Source of the DNA: Streptomyces sp. NBC_00683
GTDB taxonomy: Bacteria > Actinomycetota > Actinomycetes > Streptomycetales > Streptomycetaceae
Reading direction: 5' to 3'
Assembly: GCF_036226745.1 (NCBI RefSeq)
Contig: NZ_CP109013.1
Span: 4,712,001-4,776,000 of the forward strand
DNA length: 64,000 nt
Shown here: piece by piece, positions 42,482 through 52,427 of the stretch
How positions within the stretch are numbered: the first letter of the stretch is position 1
Layout: each line of letters starts with the position of its first letter
Notes under the pieces: generated by a model
Told to the model about the DNA's origin: nothing
The model's database searches: none
What the model saw: only the letters and a program-made list of their open reading frames with translations
Program-made: the position numbers and the translations under genes

Positions 42482-43966
42482 GTGGCCGAGCCGGTGGAAA
42501 GACCGTCGAACGAACCGTTGAACAGGTGGGGCAAGTGGAAAGACTCGAAGTACGTGAAACGAGGGAACGGGCCGAACGACCGGCGGTTCGTCGCAGGCTC
42601 CGCGGTGCTCGGCCTGGTGGTCGCCGCCGGAGCCGTGCTGGCCGCCGGTCCCTGGGACTCCGGTCAGCGTAAGGCCGAGCAGGACCGGGCGGTTGCCCAG
42701 GAGCGCGCAGGTGGCGCACATCACGGGCGGGCCACGCCCGCCGTGCCGGAGCCCGCACCCAGTGCCCTCGCCGTACTCACCCCCCTGGGCGCCACGGCCG
42801 GGTTGACGGCCCCGGCGGGCGCGAGCGGTCTGAAGGCCGCCCTCACGCCCCTGCTGGACGCGCCCGCGCTCGGCACCGTACGCACGGCGGTCGTCGTCGA
42901 CACGGCCACCGGCGAACAGCTGTACGCGCGTGGCGCGGCCACCCCCATGACCCCCGCCTCCACCGTGAAGATCGCCTCCACCGTCGCCGCGCTCTCCGCT
43001 CTCGGACCGGGCCACCGCATCGCCACGACGGTCCGGGTGTCCGCGGACTCCCGCACGGTCACCCTTGTCGGCGGCGGCGACCCCACCCTCGACGAGGCCG
43101 GGCTGCGCGGCCTGGCCGCCGACACCGCGCACGCCCTGCGCGACGGCGGCACCACGACCGTCGAGCTGAAGTACGACACGTCCCGCTACTCGGGCCCCGC
43201 TCTGCACCCCATCGGCCCCAACGAGAACATCGCGCCCGTCAGCGCGCTCATGGTCGACGAGGGCCGGCTCGACAGCAGCGACCGCGGCCCCGCCCCCCGT
43301 ACCGCCGACCCCGCCGGTGACGCCGCCCGCACCTTCGCGGACCTGCTCGACGAGGCCGGTGTCGGCACGCGGTCCGCCCCCTCCTCCGGGCGGGCCGGAG
43401 CCGGGTCCAGGACCGTGGCCACGCACCTCTCGAAGCCGCTCTCCGCCCTCGTCGAACGGGCGCTGACCAACAGCGACAACGACATCGCCGAAGCCCTCGT
43501 CCGCCAGACCGCCCTCAAGGCGGGCCGACCGGCGTCCTTCGCGGGAGCCAGGCGTGCCGTCACCGACCGTCTGAAGAAGCTGGGCCTTCCGCTGGCCGGC
43601 GCGAATCTCGCCGACGGCAGCGGCCTGGACCGCGGTGACAAGGTGACGGCCGGCCTGCTCGCGGCCCTGGTGGCCCTCGCCGCCGACCCGGACCACCCCG
43701 AACTGAGGCCCGCCCTCACCGGTCTGCCGATCGCCGGCTTCAGCGGAACGCTCGGCAGCCGCTACCCCGCGACCTCCCGCGGCACCGGCCTGATCCGGGC
43801 CAAGACGGGCACCCTCACCGGGGTGAACGCCCTCGCGGGAACCGCAGTCGACGCACAGGGCCGGCTGCTCGCCTTCGCCTTCCTGGCATCGGGCACCACG
43901 TCCCCGCGCGAGGCGGAATCCTCTCTCGACACCCTGGCCACCACCCTCACCAAAGGCACCCGTTGA
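42482..43966 (+). CDS. dacB: D-Ala-D-Ala carboxypeptidase/endopeptidase, PBP4 class
   Basis: Class C low-molecular-weight penicillin-binding protein, 494 aa, that trims peptidoglycan side chains. The N-terminal basic part leads into a TM anchor (about 36-56) and a linker. The catalytic motifs are S160-T-V-K (PASTVKIAS), SDN (TNSDNDIAE) and KTG (AKTGTLTG), all present. The GTG start has AAAGGGG upstream, and a GTG 15 codons earlier is possible. It is divergent from ppa and followed by DUF2342, tilS and hpt, an actinobacterial arrangement. Confidence 0.93.
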   Translation: MAEPVERPSNEPLNRWGKWKDSKYVKRGNGPNDRRFVAGSAVLGLVVAAGAVLAAGPWDSGQRKAEQDRAVAQERAGGAHHGRATPAVPEPAPSALAVLTPLGATAGLTAPAGASGLKAALTPLLDAPALGTVRTAVVVDTATGEQLYARGAATPMTPASTVKIASTVAALSALGPGHRIATTVRVSADSRTVTLVGGGDPTLDEAGLRGLAADTAHALRDGGTTTVELKYDTSRYSGPALHPIGPNENIAPVSALMVDEGRLDSSDRGPAPRTADPAGDAARTFADLLDEAGVGTRSAPSSGRAGAGSRTVATHLSKPLSALVERALTNSDNDIAEALVRQTALKAGRPASFAGARRAVTDRLKKLGLPLAGANLADGSGLDRGDKVTAGLLAALVALAADPDHPELRPALTGLPIAGFSGTLGSRYPATSRGTGLIRAKTGTLTGVNALAGTAVDAQGRLLAFAFLASGTTSPREAESSLDTLATTLTKGTR

Positions 43967-44002
43967 GCGGCTGACACCCCACCACCGGGGGGCCGTCTCA
44001 CG

Positions 44003-44008
44003 TACGGT
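44003..44008 (+). promoter_or_regulatory. -10 box TACGGT, leaderless
   Basis: TACGGT ends six bases before the ATG of the DUF2342 gene. Confidence 0.5.
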
Positions 44009-44014
44009 TGACGC

Positions 44015-45154
44015 ATGACGAGCATCGGTGGTGCCGAGATGGTCGACTGGAATCTCGCGGTCGCGACCGCGACCCGGCTTGTGCGGCCGGGTCCCGAGAT
44101 CAGTCGCGAGGAGGCCCGCGCCGTCGTCGCGGAACTCCGCCGACATGCCAAGGCGTCGGAGGAGCACGTCCGTTCGTTCACCCGGATGATCCCGGAGGGG
44201 CACGAACCCGAGGACACCCCGGTCCTGGTCGTCGACCGGGCGGGCTGGATCAGGGCCAACGTCGCCGGCTTCCGTGAACTGCTGCGTCCCCTGCTGGGGA
44301 AGATGCAGGAGAGGCGCGGCAACGGCCCCGGCGGTGCCGTCCTCGGCGCCGTCGGCGGCAAGGTGACCGGTGTCGAACTCGGCATGCTGCTGTCCTTCCT
44401 TGCCTCCCGGGTGCTCGGCCAGTACGAGACCTTCGCGCCCGCCACCCGGGAGCTGCCCGCCTCCGCCAAGGGCGGCGGCAGGCTGTTGCTCGTGGCCCCC
44501 AACATCGTCCACGTCGAACGCGAACTCGATGTCGAACCGCACGACTTCAGGCTCTGGGTGGCCCTCCACGAGGAGACCCACCGCACCCAGTTCACCGGGG
44601 TGCCCTGGCTCCGCGATCATCTGCAGGGCGAGATCCAGTCGTTCCTCGACGAGACCGACGTCGACCCGACGACCGTTCTGGAGCGCCTCCGTGAGGCCGC
44701 CCAGTCCTTCTCGGGCAGCAGCCGCCCGGAGGGTGAGCAGGGGGAGGACGACGGCGGGCACAGCCTCGTCGAGATCGTCCAGACGCCCGCCCAGCGCGAG
44801 ATCCTCGGCCGCCTCACCGCGGTGATGTCCCTGCTCGAAGGGCATGCGGACTTCGTGATGGACGGCGTGGGGCCCGAAGTGGTGGGCTCCGTCGCGGAGA
44901 TCCGGGAGAAGTTCCAGCAGCGCAGGGCCCGTGGTGCGAGCCGTCTGGACCTGGCGCTGCGCAAGCTCCTGGGCCTCGACGCCAAGCTGCGGCAGTACCG
45001 CGACGGCGAGAAGTTCGTCCGGGCCGTGGTCGACGAGGTCGGTATGGACGGTTTCAACCGCGTCTGGACCTCGCCCAACACCCTCCCCACCAAGGCGGAG
45101 ATCGCCAAGCCGGCGGACTGGGTCGCGAGGGTGCACCGTAAGGCAGATTCGTGA
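44015..45154 (+). CDS. DUF2342 putative zinc metalloprotease
   Basis: 379-aa protein of the family annotated as zinc-dependent metalloprotease or F420-biosynthesis-associated protein. It has an HExxH motif H185-E-E-T-H189 (LHEETHRTQF) and a second conserved segment MSLLEGHADFVMDGVG that could give the third ligand. It lies between dacB and tilS, as in other actinobacteria. Substrate is unknown. A TACGGT box ends six bases before the ATG. Confidence 0.9.
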   Translation: MTSIGGAEMVDWNLAVATATRLVRPGPEISREEARAVVAELRRHAKASEEHVRSFTRMIPEGHEPEDTPVLVVDRAGWIRANVAGFRELLRPLLGKMQERRGNGPGGAVLGAVGGKVTGVELGMLLSFLASRVLGQYETFAPATRELPASAKGGGRLLLVAPNIVHVERELDVEPHDFRLWVALHEETHRTQFTGVPWLRDHLQGEIQSFLDETDVDPTTVLERLREAAQSFSGSSRPEGEQGEDDGGHSLVEIVQTPAQREILGRLTAVMSLLEGHADFVMDGVGPEVVGSVAEIREKFQQRRARGASRLDLALRKLLGLDAKLRQYRDGEKFVRAVVDEVGMDGFNRVWTSPNTLPTKAEIAKPADWVARVHRKADS

Positions 45155-45344
45155 TCATGGCCCGCCCGATGGCACGAGATTGCCCCTCCAATCACCCATC
45201 CGAGGGACCATAGGGGCATGGGAAGGCGTGCAATGCTCGATGGACAGCTTGGCTCTGTCACCATCGACGCACTCTGAGTAACGGGATCTCTGCGTCCCGG
45301 TACTCCGAGGCACCTTCCCAGAACCTCACCGAAGGGCACCGGAC
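45155..45344. other. Spacer before tilS
   Basis: No gene seen. It probably holds a tilS promoter (TTGGCT near 45249 is a weak -35 candidate). GAAGGGCA serves as the tilS ribosome site. Confidence 0.35.
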
Positions 45345-46418
45345 ATGGGTCCCCATCCTGCGGTCGCGGCGATACGCCTGGCGGTCCGCCGCGTACTCCA
45401 CGACGTCGTCACCGACTACAACCGCCACACCGAACAGGCCGGCCGTGCCGAGTTCGCCGAAGCCGGAGCGGGTCCGCGACGGGCCTCGCTTCCCGAACGG
45501 CCCGATACCCCGCTGGTGCTCGTCGCATGCTCCGGGGGCGCGGATTCGATGGCGCTCGCCTCCGCCCTCGCCTTCGAGTCGCGCAAGCTTCCCGTCAGGG
45601 CCGGCGGCATCACCGTCGACCACAACCTCCAGCCGGGCTCCGGACTCCGCGCCAGCGAGGTCGTCACCCGCCTCGCCGAGATGCAGCTCGACCCGGTCGA
45701 GGCCGTCGCCGTTCACGTCGGCCGCGACGGCGGGCCCGAGGCCGCCGCCCGTGAAGCCCGCTATACCGCGCTGGACGCCGCCGCAGAGCGCCACGGCGCC
45801 GCCGCCGTCCTCCTCGGCCACACCCGCGACGACCAGGCCGAGACCGTCCTCCTCGGCCTCGCCCGTGGATCCGGCATCCGTTCGCTCTCCGGGATGGCCG
45901 CCGCGTCGGGCCCCGCGGGCCGCTACCGCCGTCCCTTCCTCCAGCTCGACCGGCAGACCGCCCGAAAGGCCTGCCTGGTCCAGTCGATCCCCGTCTGGGA
46001 CGACCCCCACAACGTCGACCCCGCCTACACCCGCTCCCGGCTGCGCCACGAGGGTCTGCCCGCCCTGGAGAAGGCGCTGGGCAAAGGCGTCGTCGAAGCC
46101 CTCGCCCGTACGGCGCAGCTCTCCCGTGACGATGCCGACGCCCTCGACACCTGGGCGGCCGAGGCCGACCGCTCGGTGCGCGACGACGACGGACGCCTGG
46201 ATTGCGCCAAGCTCTCCGTCCTGCCGCCCGCGGTGCGCCGCCGGGTGCTGCGCCGTGCCGTGATCGACGCCGGATCCCCGGCCGGTTCGCTCTTCGCCCG
46301 CCACATCGAGGAAGTCGACCGGCTCATCACCGGCTGGCGCGGCCAGGGGGCCATCAACCTGCCCGGCCGCATCGAAGCGCTGCGGCAGGGTGGCAGACTG
46401 GTGATTCGGCAGAGCTGA
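45345..46418 (+). CDS. tilS: tRNA(Ile)-lysidine synthetase
   Basis: 357-aa N-type ATP pyrophosphatase that adds lysine to C34 of tRNA-Ile(CAU), changing its reading from AUG to AUA. The PP-loop is [13 protein letters not shown], followed by [10 protein letters not shown] and [19 protein letters not shown]. The C-terminal recognition region is shorter than in E. coli TilS, as is normal in actinobacteria. hpt follows after 84 bp. Confidence 0.95.
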   Translation: MGPHPAVAAIRLAVRRVLHDVVTDYNRHTEQAGRAEFAEAGAGPRRASLPERPDTPLVLVACSGGADSMALASALAFESRKLPVRAGGITVDHNLQPGSGLRASEVVTRLAEMQLDPVEAVAVHVGRDGGPEAAAREARYTALDAAAERHGAAAVLLGHTRDDQAETVLLGLARGSGIRSLSGMAAASGPAGRYRRPFLQLDRQTARKACLVQSIPVWDDPHNVDPAYTRSRLRHEGLPALEKALGKGVVEALARTAQLSRDDADALDTWAAEADRSVRDDDGRLDCAKLSVLPPAVRRRVLRRAVIDAGSPAGSLFARHIEEVDRLITGWRGQGAINLPGRIEALRQGGRLVIRQS

Positions 46419-46502
46419 AGCGCAAGCGGCTGAAGTGCAGGCGAGACGGCCGGTCCGGCCCGGGGAACAGCCCGGGTCCGGAAGGCAAAGAAAGAGACGC
46501 GG

Positions 46503-47057
46503 GTGAACGAGAAGGACATGGGCACCGACCTTCAGTCGGTGCTCCTCACCAAGGAAGAGATCGACGCGAAGCTCGTCGAGCTGGCCGCGAAGATCGACGC
46601 GGAGTACGCGGGCAAGGACCTGCTCATCGTCGGCGTGCTCAAGGGCGCGGTGATGGTGATGGCGGACCTGGCCCGCGCGCTGTCCACCCCGATCACCATG
46701 GACTGGATGGCCGTCTCCTCGTACGGAGCGGGCACGCAGTCCTCGGGCGTCGTCCGGATCCTCAAGGACCTCGACACCGACATCAAGGGCAAGCACGTCC
46801 TGATCGTCGAGGACATCATCGACTCCGGCCTGACGCTGTCCTGGCTGCTGACCAACCTCGGCTCGCGCGAACCGGCGAGCCTGGAGGTCTGCACCCTGCT
46901 CCGCAAGCCGGACGCCGCGAAGGTCGCGATCGACGTGAAGTGGGTCGGCTTCGACATCCCCAACGAGTTCGTCGTCGGCTACGGGCTGGACTACGCGGAG
47001 AAGTACCGCAACCTTCCCTTCGTCGGCACGCTCGCCCCGCACGTATACGGCGGCTGA
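46503..47057 (+). CDS. hpt: Hypoxanthine phosphoribosyltransferase
   Basis: 184-aa purine salvage enzyme that joins hypoxanthine or guanine with PRPP. The PRPP loop [18 protein letters not shown] and the flexible-loop region [16 protein letters not shown] are conserved, and [16 protein letters not shown] lies at the end. GTG start with GAAAGAGA upstream. tilS-hpt-ftsH order is conserved widely in bacteria. Confidence 0.96.
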   Translation: MNEKDMGTDLQSVLLTKEEIDAKLVELAAKIDAEYAGKDLLIVGVLKGAVMVMADLARALSTPITMDWMAVSSYGAGTQSSGVVRILKDLDTDIKGKHVLIVEDIIDSGLTLSWLLTNLGSREPASLEVCTLLRKPDAAKVAIDVKWVGFDIPNEFVVGYGLDYAEKYRNLPFVGTLAPHVYGG

Positions 47058-47340
47058 GTCCCCGTCCGGACGCGGCGTACCGACGCGGCGTGCTGACCCG
47101 GCGTACGGACGCGGCGCAGGGACCCGTCGCACGGACGAGGCCCAAGGGGCCCCGCCGAACCCGGCCGGACTCCGGGGAACCCTCATCGCTTTCCCGCCGT
47201 TGGAGCCTTCGAAGGCGGGTTTGTCAGACGTCCCCTGCGGTCGCGGGTGACAATGCTGGGGTACCGTCCGAAGAACAGTCTTTTCTCACAGCAGCATTTA
47301 CCTACGGGCAGGAGGGACGGGGCGTCTTCGCTCCGTATGG
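47058..47340. other. hpt-ftsH spacer with repeats and ftsH leader
   Basis: The left part has four imperfect GGACGCGGCGTA-like repeats (47066-47125). The right part is AT-richer (TTTTCTCACAGCAGCATTTACC) and has GGAGGG at 47311-47316, 24 bases before the annotated ATG, which is far for a ribosome site. A promoter is expected here, but no convincing -10/-35 pair was found. Confidence 0.45.
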
Positions 47341-49401
47341 ATGGACGTGAAGCGATACTTCCGTGGGCCGGTCATGTGGATCGTGCTGGCCGTCCTCGCC
47401 GTGGTCGTGTTGATGCAGGTCGTCGGCTCGTCCGGCGGCTACAAGACGGTGGACACCGGCAAGGTGATCCAGGCGATCAGCAAGGACCAGGTGGAGCAGG
47501 CCAAGCTGACCACCGGTGACGAACAGATTCTCAAGATCGAGCTGAAGGACGGCCAGAAGCTCAAGGGCGAGTCCGGCAGCAAGTTCCAGGCGAGCTATAT
47601 CGGCAACCAGGGCGTCGAGCTGGCCGACACGCTGCAGCAGAAGTTCGAGAGCGGTGACATCGAGAAGGGTTACACCGTCTCGCCGTCGAAGCAGTCCCCG
47701 TTCGTCTCGATCCTTCTCTCGCTGCTGCCCTTCGTCCTGATCGTCGTCGTCTTCCTGTTTCTGATGAATCAGATGCAGGGCGGCGGTTCCAAGGTCATGC
47801 AGTTCGGCAAGTCCAAGGCCAAGCTCATCACCAAGGACACGCCGAAGACGACCTTCGCCGATGTGGCGGGGTCGGACGAGGCCGTCGAGGAACTGTACGA
47901 GATCAAGGAATTCCTCCAGGAGCCGGCGAAGTTCCAGGCCGTCGGCGCCAAGATCCCCAAGGGCGTCCTGCTGTACGGGCCGCCCGGTACGGGCAAGACG
48001 CTGCTCGCTCGCGCAGTCGCGGGCGAGGCGGGCGTGCCGTTCTACTCGATCTCGGGTTCCGACTTCGTCGAGATGTTCGTCGGTGTCGGTGCCTCCCGAG
48101 TGCGTGACCTCTTCGAGCAGGCCAAGGCGAACGCTCCGGCGATCGTCTTCGTCGACGAGATCGACGCTGTCGGCCGGCACCGCGGTGCCGGTATGGGCGG
48201 CGGGCACGACGAGCGCGAGCAGACGCTCAACCAGCTGCTCGTCGAGATGGACGGCTTCGACGTGAAGGGCGGCGTCATCCTGATCGCCGCCACGAACCGG
48301 CCGGACATTCTGGACCCGGCGCTCCTGCGCCCGGGACGGTTCGACCGGCAGATCGCCGTCGACCGGCCGGACATGCAGGGCCGCCTCGAGATCCTCAAGG
48401 TGCACCAGAAGGGCAAGCCGGTCGCACCCGACGTCGATCTCAACGCGGTCGCCCGTCGTACGCCCGGTTTCACCGGTGCCGACCTGTCGAACGTGCTGAA
48501 CGAAGCGGCGCTCCTCACGGCGCGCAGCAACAGGAAGCTCATCGACAACGAGATGCTCGACGAGGCCATCGACCGCGTCGTGGCGGGTCCGCAGAAGCGG
48601 ACCCGGATCATGTCCGAGAAGGAAAAGAAGATCACCGCGTACCACGAGGGCGGCCACGCCCTGGTTGCGGCGGCTTCCCCCCAGTCGGACCCGGTCCACA
48701 AGATCACGATTCTCTCCCGCGGCCGTGCCCTCGGTTACACGATGGTGCTCCCGGAAGAGGACAAGTACTCCACGACGCGCAACGAGATGCTCGACCAGCT
48801 GGCATACATGCTGGGCGGGCGCGCGGCCGAGGAGCTGGTCTTCCACGACCCGACCACCGGCGCTGCGAACGACATCGAGAAGGCCACTGCCACGGCCCGC
48901 GCGATGGTCACGCAGTACGGCATGACGGAGCGTCTCGGCGCGATCAAGTTCGGCGGCGACAACACCGAGCCCTTCGTGGGCCGGGAGATGGGCCACCAGC
49001 GCGACTACTCGGAAGAGGTCGCGGCGCTCGTCGACGAAGAGGTCAAGAAGCTCATCGAGACCGCGCACAACGACGCGTGGGAGATCCTCGTAGAGAATCG
49101 CGACATCCTCGACGCACTGGTCCTCGAGCTTCTCGAGAAGGAGACGCTCGGCAAGGACCAGATCGCCGAGATCTTCGCCCCGATCGTGAGGCGTCCGGCC
49201 CGCCCGGCGTGGACCGGTTCCGCCCGGCGCACCCCGTCGACGCGTCCGCCGGTCCTGTCTCCCAAGGAGCTGGCACTGACCAACGGCACGAGCACTGCCA
49301 ACGGTTCGGCCACCCCGGCGGAGATCGCCCCGAAGGACATCACGTCGAAGGACCTCGGCACCTCCACGGAAGCGGTTCCGGAGGAGCGTCCCGAGAGCTA
49401 G
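47341..49401 (+). CDS. ftsH: ATP-dependent membrane zinc protease FtsH
   Basis: 686-aa inner-membrane AAA protease that degrades unassembled membrane proteins and regulators. TM segments lie at about 11-28 and 118-141, with an extracytoplasmic loop between. The AAA domain has Walker A GPPGTGKT (213-220), Walker B FVDEID and the second region of homology with [19 protein letters not shown]. The protease site is H435-E-G-G-H439. The tail after about residue 615 is Pro/Ser/Thr-rich and disordered. No closer in-frame start is visible, although the nearest ribosome site is distant. Confidence 0.97.
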   Translation: MDVKRYFRGPVMWIVLAVLAVVVLMQVVGSSGGYKTVDTGKVIQAISKDQVEQAKLTTGDEQILKIELKDGQKLKGESGSKFQASYIGNQGVELADTLQQKFESGDIEKGYTVSPSKQSPFVSILLSLLPFVLIVVVFLFLMNQMQGGGSKVMQFGKSKAKLITKDTPKTTFADVAGSDEAVEELYEIKEFLQEPAKFQAVGAKIPKGVLLYGPPGTGKTLLARAVAGEAGVPFYSISGSDFVEMFVGVGASRVRDLFEQAKANAPAIVFVDEIDAVGRHRGAGMGGGHDEREQTLNQLLVEMDGFDVKGGVILIAATNRPDILDPALLRPGRFDRQIAVDRPDMQGRLEILKVHQKGKPVAPDVDLNAVARRTPGFTGADLSNVLNEAALLTARSNRKLIDNEMLDEAIDRVVAGPQKRTRIMSEKEKKITAYHEGGHALVAAASPQSDPVHKITILSRGRALGYTMVLPEEDKYSTTRNEMLDQLAYMLGGRAAEELVFHDPTTGAANDIEKATATARAMVTQYGMTERLGAIKFGGDNTEPFVGREMGHQRDYSEEVAALVDEEVKKLIETAHNDAWEILVENRDILDALVLELLEKETLGKDQIAEIFAPIVRRPARPAWTGSARRTPSTRPPVLSPKELALTNGTSTANGSATPAEIAPKDITSKDLGTSTEAVPEERPES

Positions 49402-49459
49402 TACCCCTGTCCGACCCGGTGTGGCCCCTGTCACGGACGCACCACCAGGCCCGGAATGG

Positions 49460-49502
49460 AAGCCGCGCCCCCCAGGTTCTAGCCTGTGGGGGCGCGGCTT
49501 TT
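49460..49502 (+). terminator. ftsH terminator
   Basis: AAGCCGCGCCCCC pairs with GGGGGCGCGGCTT (13 bp), extended by CAGG/CCTG around a short loop, followed by TTTT. Confidence 0.8.
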
Positions 49503-49586
49503 CCGTATGCCTGCGACATGGCCGGGCCACGCCTGCGATGTCGGGGCGACCATGCGCTTGCGACAGCTCAGAGGAACGAGGCACAG

Positions 49587-50192
49587 ATGACCGACCCGGT
49601 GACGCTGGACGGGCAGGGCTCGATCGGCATTTTCGACGAGAAGCGGGCCGAGTCCGCCGTACGTGAGCTCCTCATCGCGGTCGGGGAGGACCCTGACCGC
49701 GAAGGGCTGCGCGAGACACCGGGCCGGGTGGCGCGCGCGTACAAGGAGATATTCGCCGGGCTGCACCAGGAGCCCGAGGACGTCCTGACGACGACGTTCG
49801 ACCTCGGTCACGACGAGATGGTGCTGGTCAAGGACATCGAGGTGTTCAGCACCTGTGAGCACCACCTGGTGCCCTTCCGCGGTGTTGCCCACGTCGGGTA
49901 CATCCCGGCGACCAGCGGCAAGATCACGGGGCTGTCGAAGCTGGCCCGGCTCGTCGATGTCTATGCCCGGCGTCCTCAGGTCCAGGAGCGGCTCACCACG
50001 CAGGTCGCCGATTCCCTGATGGCGATCCTGGAGCCGCGCGGGGTCATCGTGGTCGTCGAGTGCGAGCACATGTGCATGTCGATGCGGGGCATCCGCAAGC
50101 CCGGCGCCAAGACGATCACCTCGGCGGTCCGCGGACAGCTGCGGGATCCGGCGACGCGTGCGGAGGCGATGAGCCTCATCATGGCGCGCTGA
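49587..50192 (+). CDS. folE: GTP cyclohydrolase I
   Basis: 201-aa first enzyme of folate synthesis: GTP to dihydroneopterin triphosphate and formate. Zinc ligands lie in [10 protein letters not shown] and [13 protein letters not shown], with [23 protein letters not shown] and the late [12 protein letters not shown] also typical. GAGGAACGAG precedes the ATG. Other folate genes (folK, folB, folP) are nearby on the opposite strand. Confidence 0.97.
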   Translation: MTDPVTLDGQGSIGIFDEKRAESAVRELLIAVGEDPDREGLRETPGRVARAYKEIFAGLHQEPEDVLTTTFDLGHDEMVLVKDIEVFSTCEHHLVPFRGVAHVGYIPATSGKITGLSKLARLVDVYARRPQVQERLTTQVADSLMAILEPRGVIVVVECEHMCMSMRGIRKPGAKTITSAVRGQLRDPATRAEAMSLIMAR

Positions 50193-50231
50193 GTGCTGAG
50201 TGCTGAGGCTGAGCTGAGCGCTGAGCGCTGA
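50189..50231. repeat. GCTGAG(T/C) tandem repeat at folE 3' end
   Basis: About six to seven units of GCTGAG with T or C spacers run through and past the folE stop codon. TGA recurs in the unit, so extra stops follow in several frames. Confidence 0.65.
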
Positions 50232-50327
50232 CGGGCGGGGCGGCTCCGCGATGAGTTTGCGGCCTGGGTGGAGTCGACAGGAGTGGAAGCGGCCGGACGG
50301 CCGGATCCACAGTGAGAGGACGCCCCC

Positions 50328-50684
50328 ATGTCATTCACACACGTGCTCGCCGTAGCGCCGGTGATGGCCATCGAGCCGGCGGTCGAGTGGTACGAGCGGC
50401 TGCTGGGCCGGCCGGCCGACACCAGGCCGATGGACGGGCTGGCCGACTGGCACATCTCGGCTGACGCCTGGCTCCAGGTCTTCCAGTCGCCCGAGCACGC
50501 CGGCGGGTCGCTGGTGAACCTCGTCGTCGACGACCTGGACAAGGCGCTGTCGGACCTCGCCGGCCGCGGAATCACCTCGGGCGACGTGCAGCCGGGTTCC
50601 GGGAGTGTGCGGTTCGCCGCGGTCCACGACCCCGACGGCAACCGGATCACCCTGATCGAGAACCCGGTGGCCCGGGTGCCGTAG
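50328..50684 (+). CDS. VOC/glyoxalase-fold protein
   Basis: 118-aa single-domain vicinal-oxygen-chelate protein, with the typical ending RFAAVHDPDGNRITLIENP and a middle VNLVVDDLDKALSDLAGRGI. Its usual metal ligands are only partly evident, so it may be a binding protein or an enzyme on an unknown substrate. GAGAGGA precedes the ATG. Confidence 0.85.
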   Translation: MSFTHVLAVAPVMAIEPAVEWYERLLGRPADTRPMDGLADWHISADAWLQVFQSPEHAGGSLVNLVVDDLDKALSDLAGRGITSGDVQPGSGSVRFAAVHDPDGNRITLIENPVARVP

Positions 50685-50707
50685 CCCGGCCCGGGGAGGC
50701 CTGCCCG

Positions 50708-51190
50708 TCAGGCGGCTGCGGTCTTCTTGCTGTCGTCCCCGTCCTCCGGGAGCTTGCAGACGCGCTCCAGGAAGACGGCGGCGGCGACGACGGCCACGCC
50801 GGCCAGGACCGCGAAGCCCGCGTAGATGGCCTGGTCGCGGCGGGGCGGGACGTCGAGGGAGCCGAGCAGGAAGACGCCCACGCCGCCGTACAGCCCGCAG
50901 ACCACGGCCGCCACGAGTGCGCTCGCCTGGCCGAAGACCACCGCGCGTGCCGCCATCAGGGGTTCGACGCCCTTCGCGCCGGGGCGTCGCTCCCGCTGCG
51001 CGCGCAGGCGCGCACGGATCGACAGAGCCGTGGCGAGCAGGACGACGGCGATCACCGCGAGCACGATGGGTGCGGCGAGGGGCACGCTCGGCAAGGTCCC
51101 CAGGGCGTCCCAGAGGCGGGCCGCGCCCCAGGACAGCACGCCGGCCCCGGCGAAGAGTCCGGCCAGTAGCCCGAGCCGTAGTTGCTTCAC
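50708..51190 (-). CDS. DUF3180 membrane protein
   Basis: 160-aa protein with four TM segments (about 6-26, 39-58, 88-108, 121-141) and a charged C-terminus. DUF3180 genes usually follow folK in actinobacteria, as here. Function is unknown. GTG start. Confidence 0.88.
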   Translation of the reverse strand: MKQLRLGLLAGLFAGAGVLSWGAARLWDALGTLPSVPLAAPIVLAVIAVVLLATALSIRARLRAQRERRPGAKGVEPLMAARAVVFGQASALVAAVVCGLYGGVGVFLLGSLDVPPRRDQAIYAGFAVLAGVAVVAAAVFLERVCKLPEDGDDSKKTAAA

Positions 51191-51266
51191 CGAGAGTGCC
51201 GCCCTTCGCCGCCGTTGCCCCTGTCGGACGCCCGTACCGGATGTCCGTATGCGTTGAGCCTAACGA

Positions 51267-51878
51267 CTACTCGGGCAGCCGGAGTTCCAGGTCGGCCCGG
51301 GGAAGCACGCTGTCGCGTCCGACACCGGCGAGCAGGTCCGCGACCGGGCCTGAGCCGGGCAGTTGGGCGTCGGGATCCACGTCGTGCCAGGGGGCGAGGA
51401 CGAACGCCCGCTCGTGGGCGCGCGGGTGGGGGAGGGTGAGCAGCGGGTCGTCGGACACCACGTCGGCGTACGCCACGATGTCGACGTCGATGGTGCGCGG
51501 CCCCCAGCGCTCCTCGCGGACCCGGTCGAAGGCCTCCTCGATGGCCTGGCCGCGCTCCAGCAGGGAGGACGGGGGCAGCGTGGTCTTCACGACGACCACC
51601 GCGTTGAAGTACGACGGCTGGGAGCCGGGGTCCACACCCCAGGGCTCCGTCTCGTACACGGGGGAGACCGCCTTGACCCGCAGGCCGGGGGTGTCCTCCA
51701 GGGCGTCGATGGCGCCCTGGAGCGTCTCCAGCCGGTTGCCGAGGTTGGAGCCCAGGGAGATCACGGCCCGTTTGGGATTGGAGAGGGTGATGTCCGCTGC
51801 GTCCACCTGCTCGACCACGGCGGCGGGAACCGGCTGGACGGTCGGATCGCTCTGCCCCTCGGTGGAAAATGCAGTCAC
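51267..51878 (-). CDS. folK: 6-Hydroxymethyl-dihydropterin pyrophosphokinase
   Basis: 203-aa HPPK that transfers pyrophosphate from ATP to 6-hydroxymethyl-dihydropterin. Motifs: ISLGSNLGNRLETL, YETEPWG, YFNAVVVV and the signature RWGPRTIDVDIVAY. The N-terminal 35 residues before the fold are extra. The GTG start overlaps the folB stop by 4 bp (GTGA), so coupled translation decides the start. Confidence 0.96.
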   Translation of the reverse strand: MTAFSTEGQSDPTVQPVPAAVVEQVDAADITLSNPKRAVISLGSNLGNRLETLQGAIDALEDTPGLRVKAVSPVYETEPWGVDPGSQPSYFNAVVVVKTTLPPSSLLERGQAIEEAFDRVREERWGPRTIDVDIVAYADVVSDDPLLTLPHPRAHERAFVLAPWHDVDPDAQLPGSGPVADLLAGVGRDSVLPRADLELRLPE

Positions 51879-52234
51879 GTTCGGCTCCGGGTGATGGTGA
51901 TGGTCACGTCGTCGAAGGGCACGGTGATCGGGGCGTCCGGCTTGTGGACGACGACCTCGACCTCCTGAACCCCGTCGTGCTTGAGGCACTGCTGCGCGAT
52001 GCGTTCGGCGAGAGTCTCGATCAGGTCGACCGGCTCACCCTTGACGATGTCGACGACCTCTTCCGCGACCACGCCGTAGTGCACGGTCTTGGTCAGGTCG
52101 TCGGCAGCTGCCGCGGGGCGGGTGTCGAGGCCCAGCACCAGGTCCACGATGAAGGTCTGGCCCTCTTCCCGTTCCCGGGGGAAGACGCCGTGGTGCCCAC
52201 GGGCCTTGAGGCCGCGCAGCGCGACACGATCCAC
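51875..52234 (-). CDS. folB: Dihydroneopterin aldolase
   Basis: 119-aa enzyme making 6-hydroxymethyl-dihydropterin and glycolaldehyde. It has LKARGHHGVFPREREEGQTFIVDL with the family-typical Gly-x-x-x-His/Glu loop and a late VHKPDAPI active-site Lys segment. The GTG start has AGGAG eight bases upstream. It is followed by folK with a 4-bp overlap. Confidence 0.95.
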   Translation of the reverse strand: MDRVALRGLKARGHHGVFPREREEGQTFIVDLVLGLDTRPAAAADDLTKTVHYGVVAEEVVDIVKGEPVDLIETLAERIAQQCLKHDGVQEVEVVVHKPDAPITVPFDDVTITITRSRT

Positions 52235-52427
52235 GCGAATCACTCCTGCTGTTGTTGGTCGTAGGGGCACCCGGCCGCGTGCGGGCGGCGAAGTGCCTTC
52301 TTTCGAATCTACCTGCGAGCACGGACAGTGCCCGTCCACGGGTGATGCGGGCCGGACCGCACAGAGGTCGGTAGCCGCGTATACCCCGAGATCCGGGGGT
52401 CCAATCAATTGGAAAAGGCATACCCGC

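Noticed and set aside
52393..52408. CCAAT-CA-ATTGG dyad between folB and the NTF2-like gene as an operator
   Set aside because: It lies downstream of the NTF2-like gene and over 150 bp from the folB start, with no second copy. It is too weak alone to be called regulatory.
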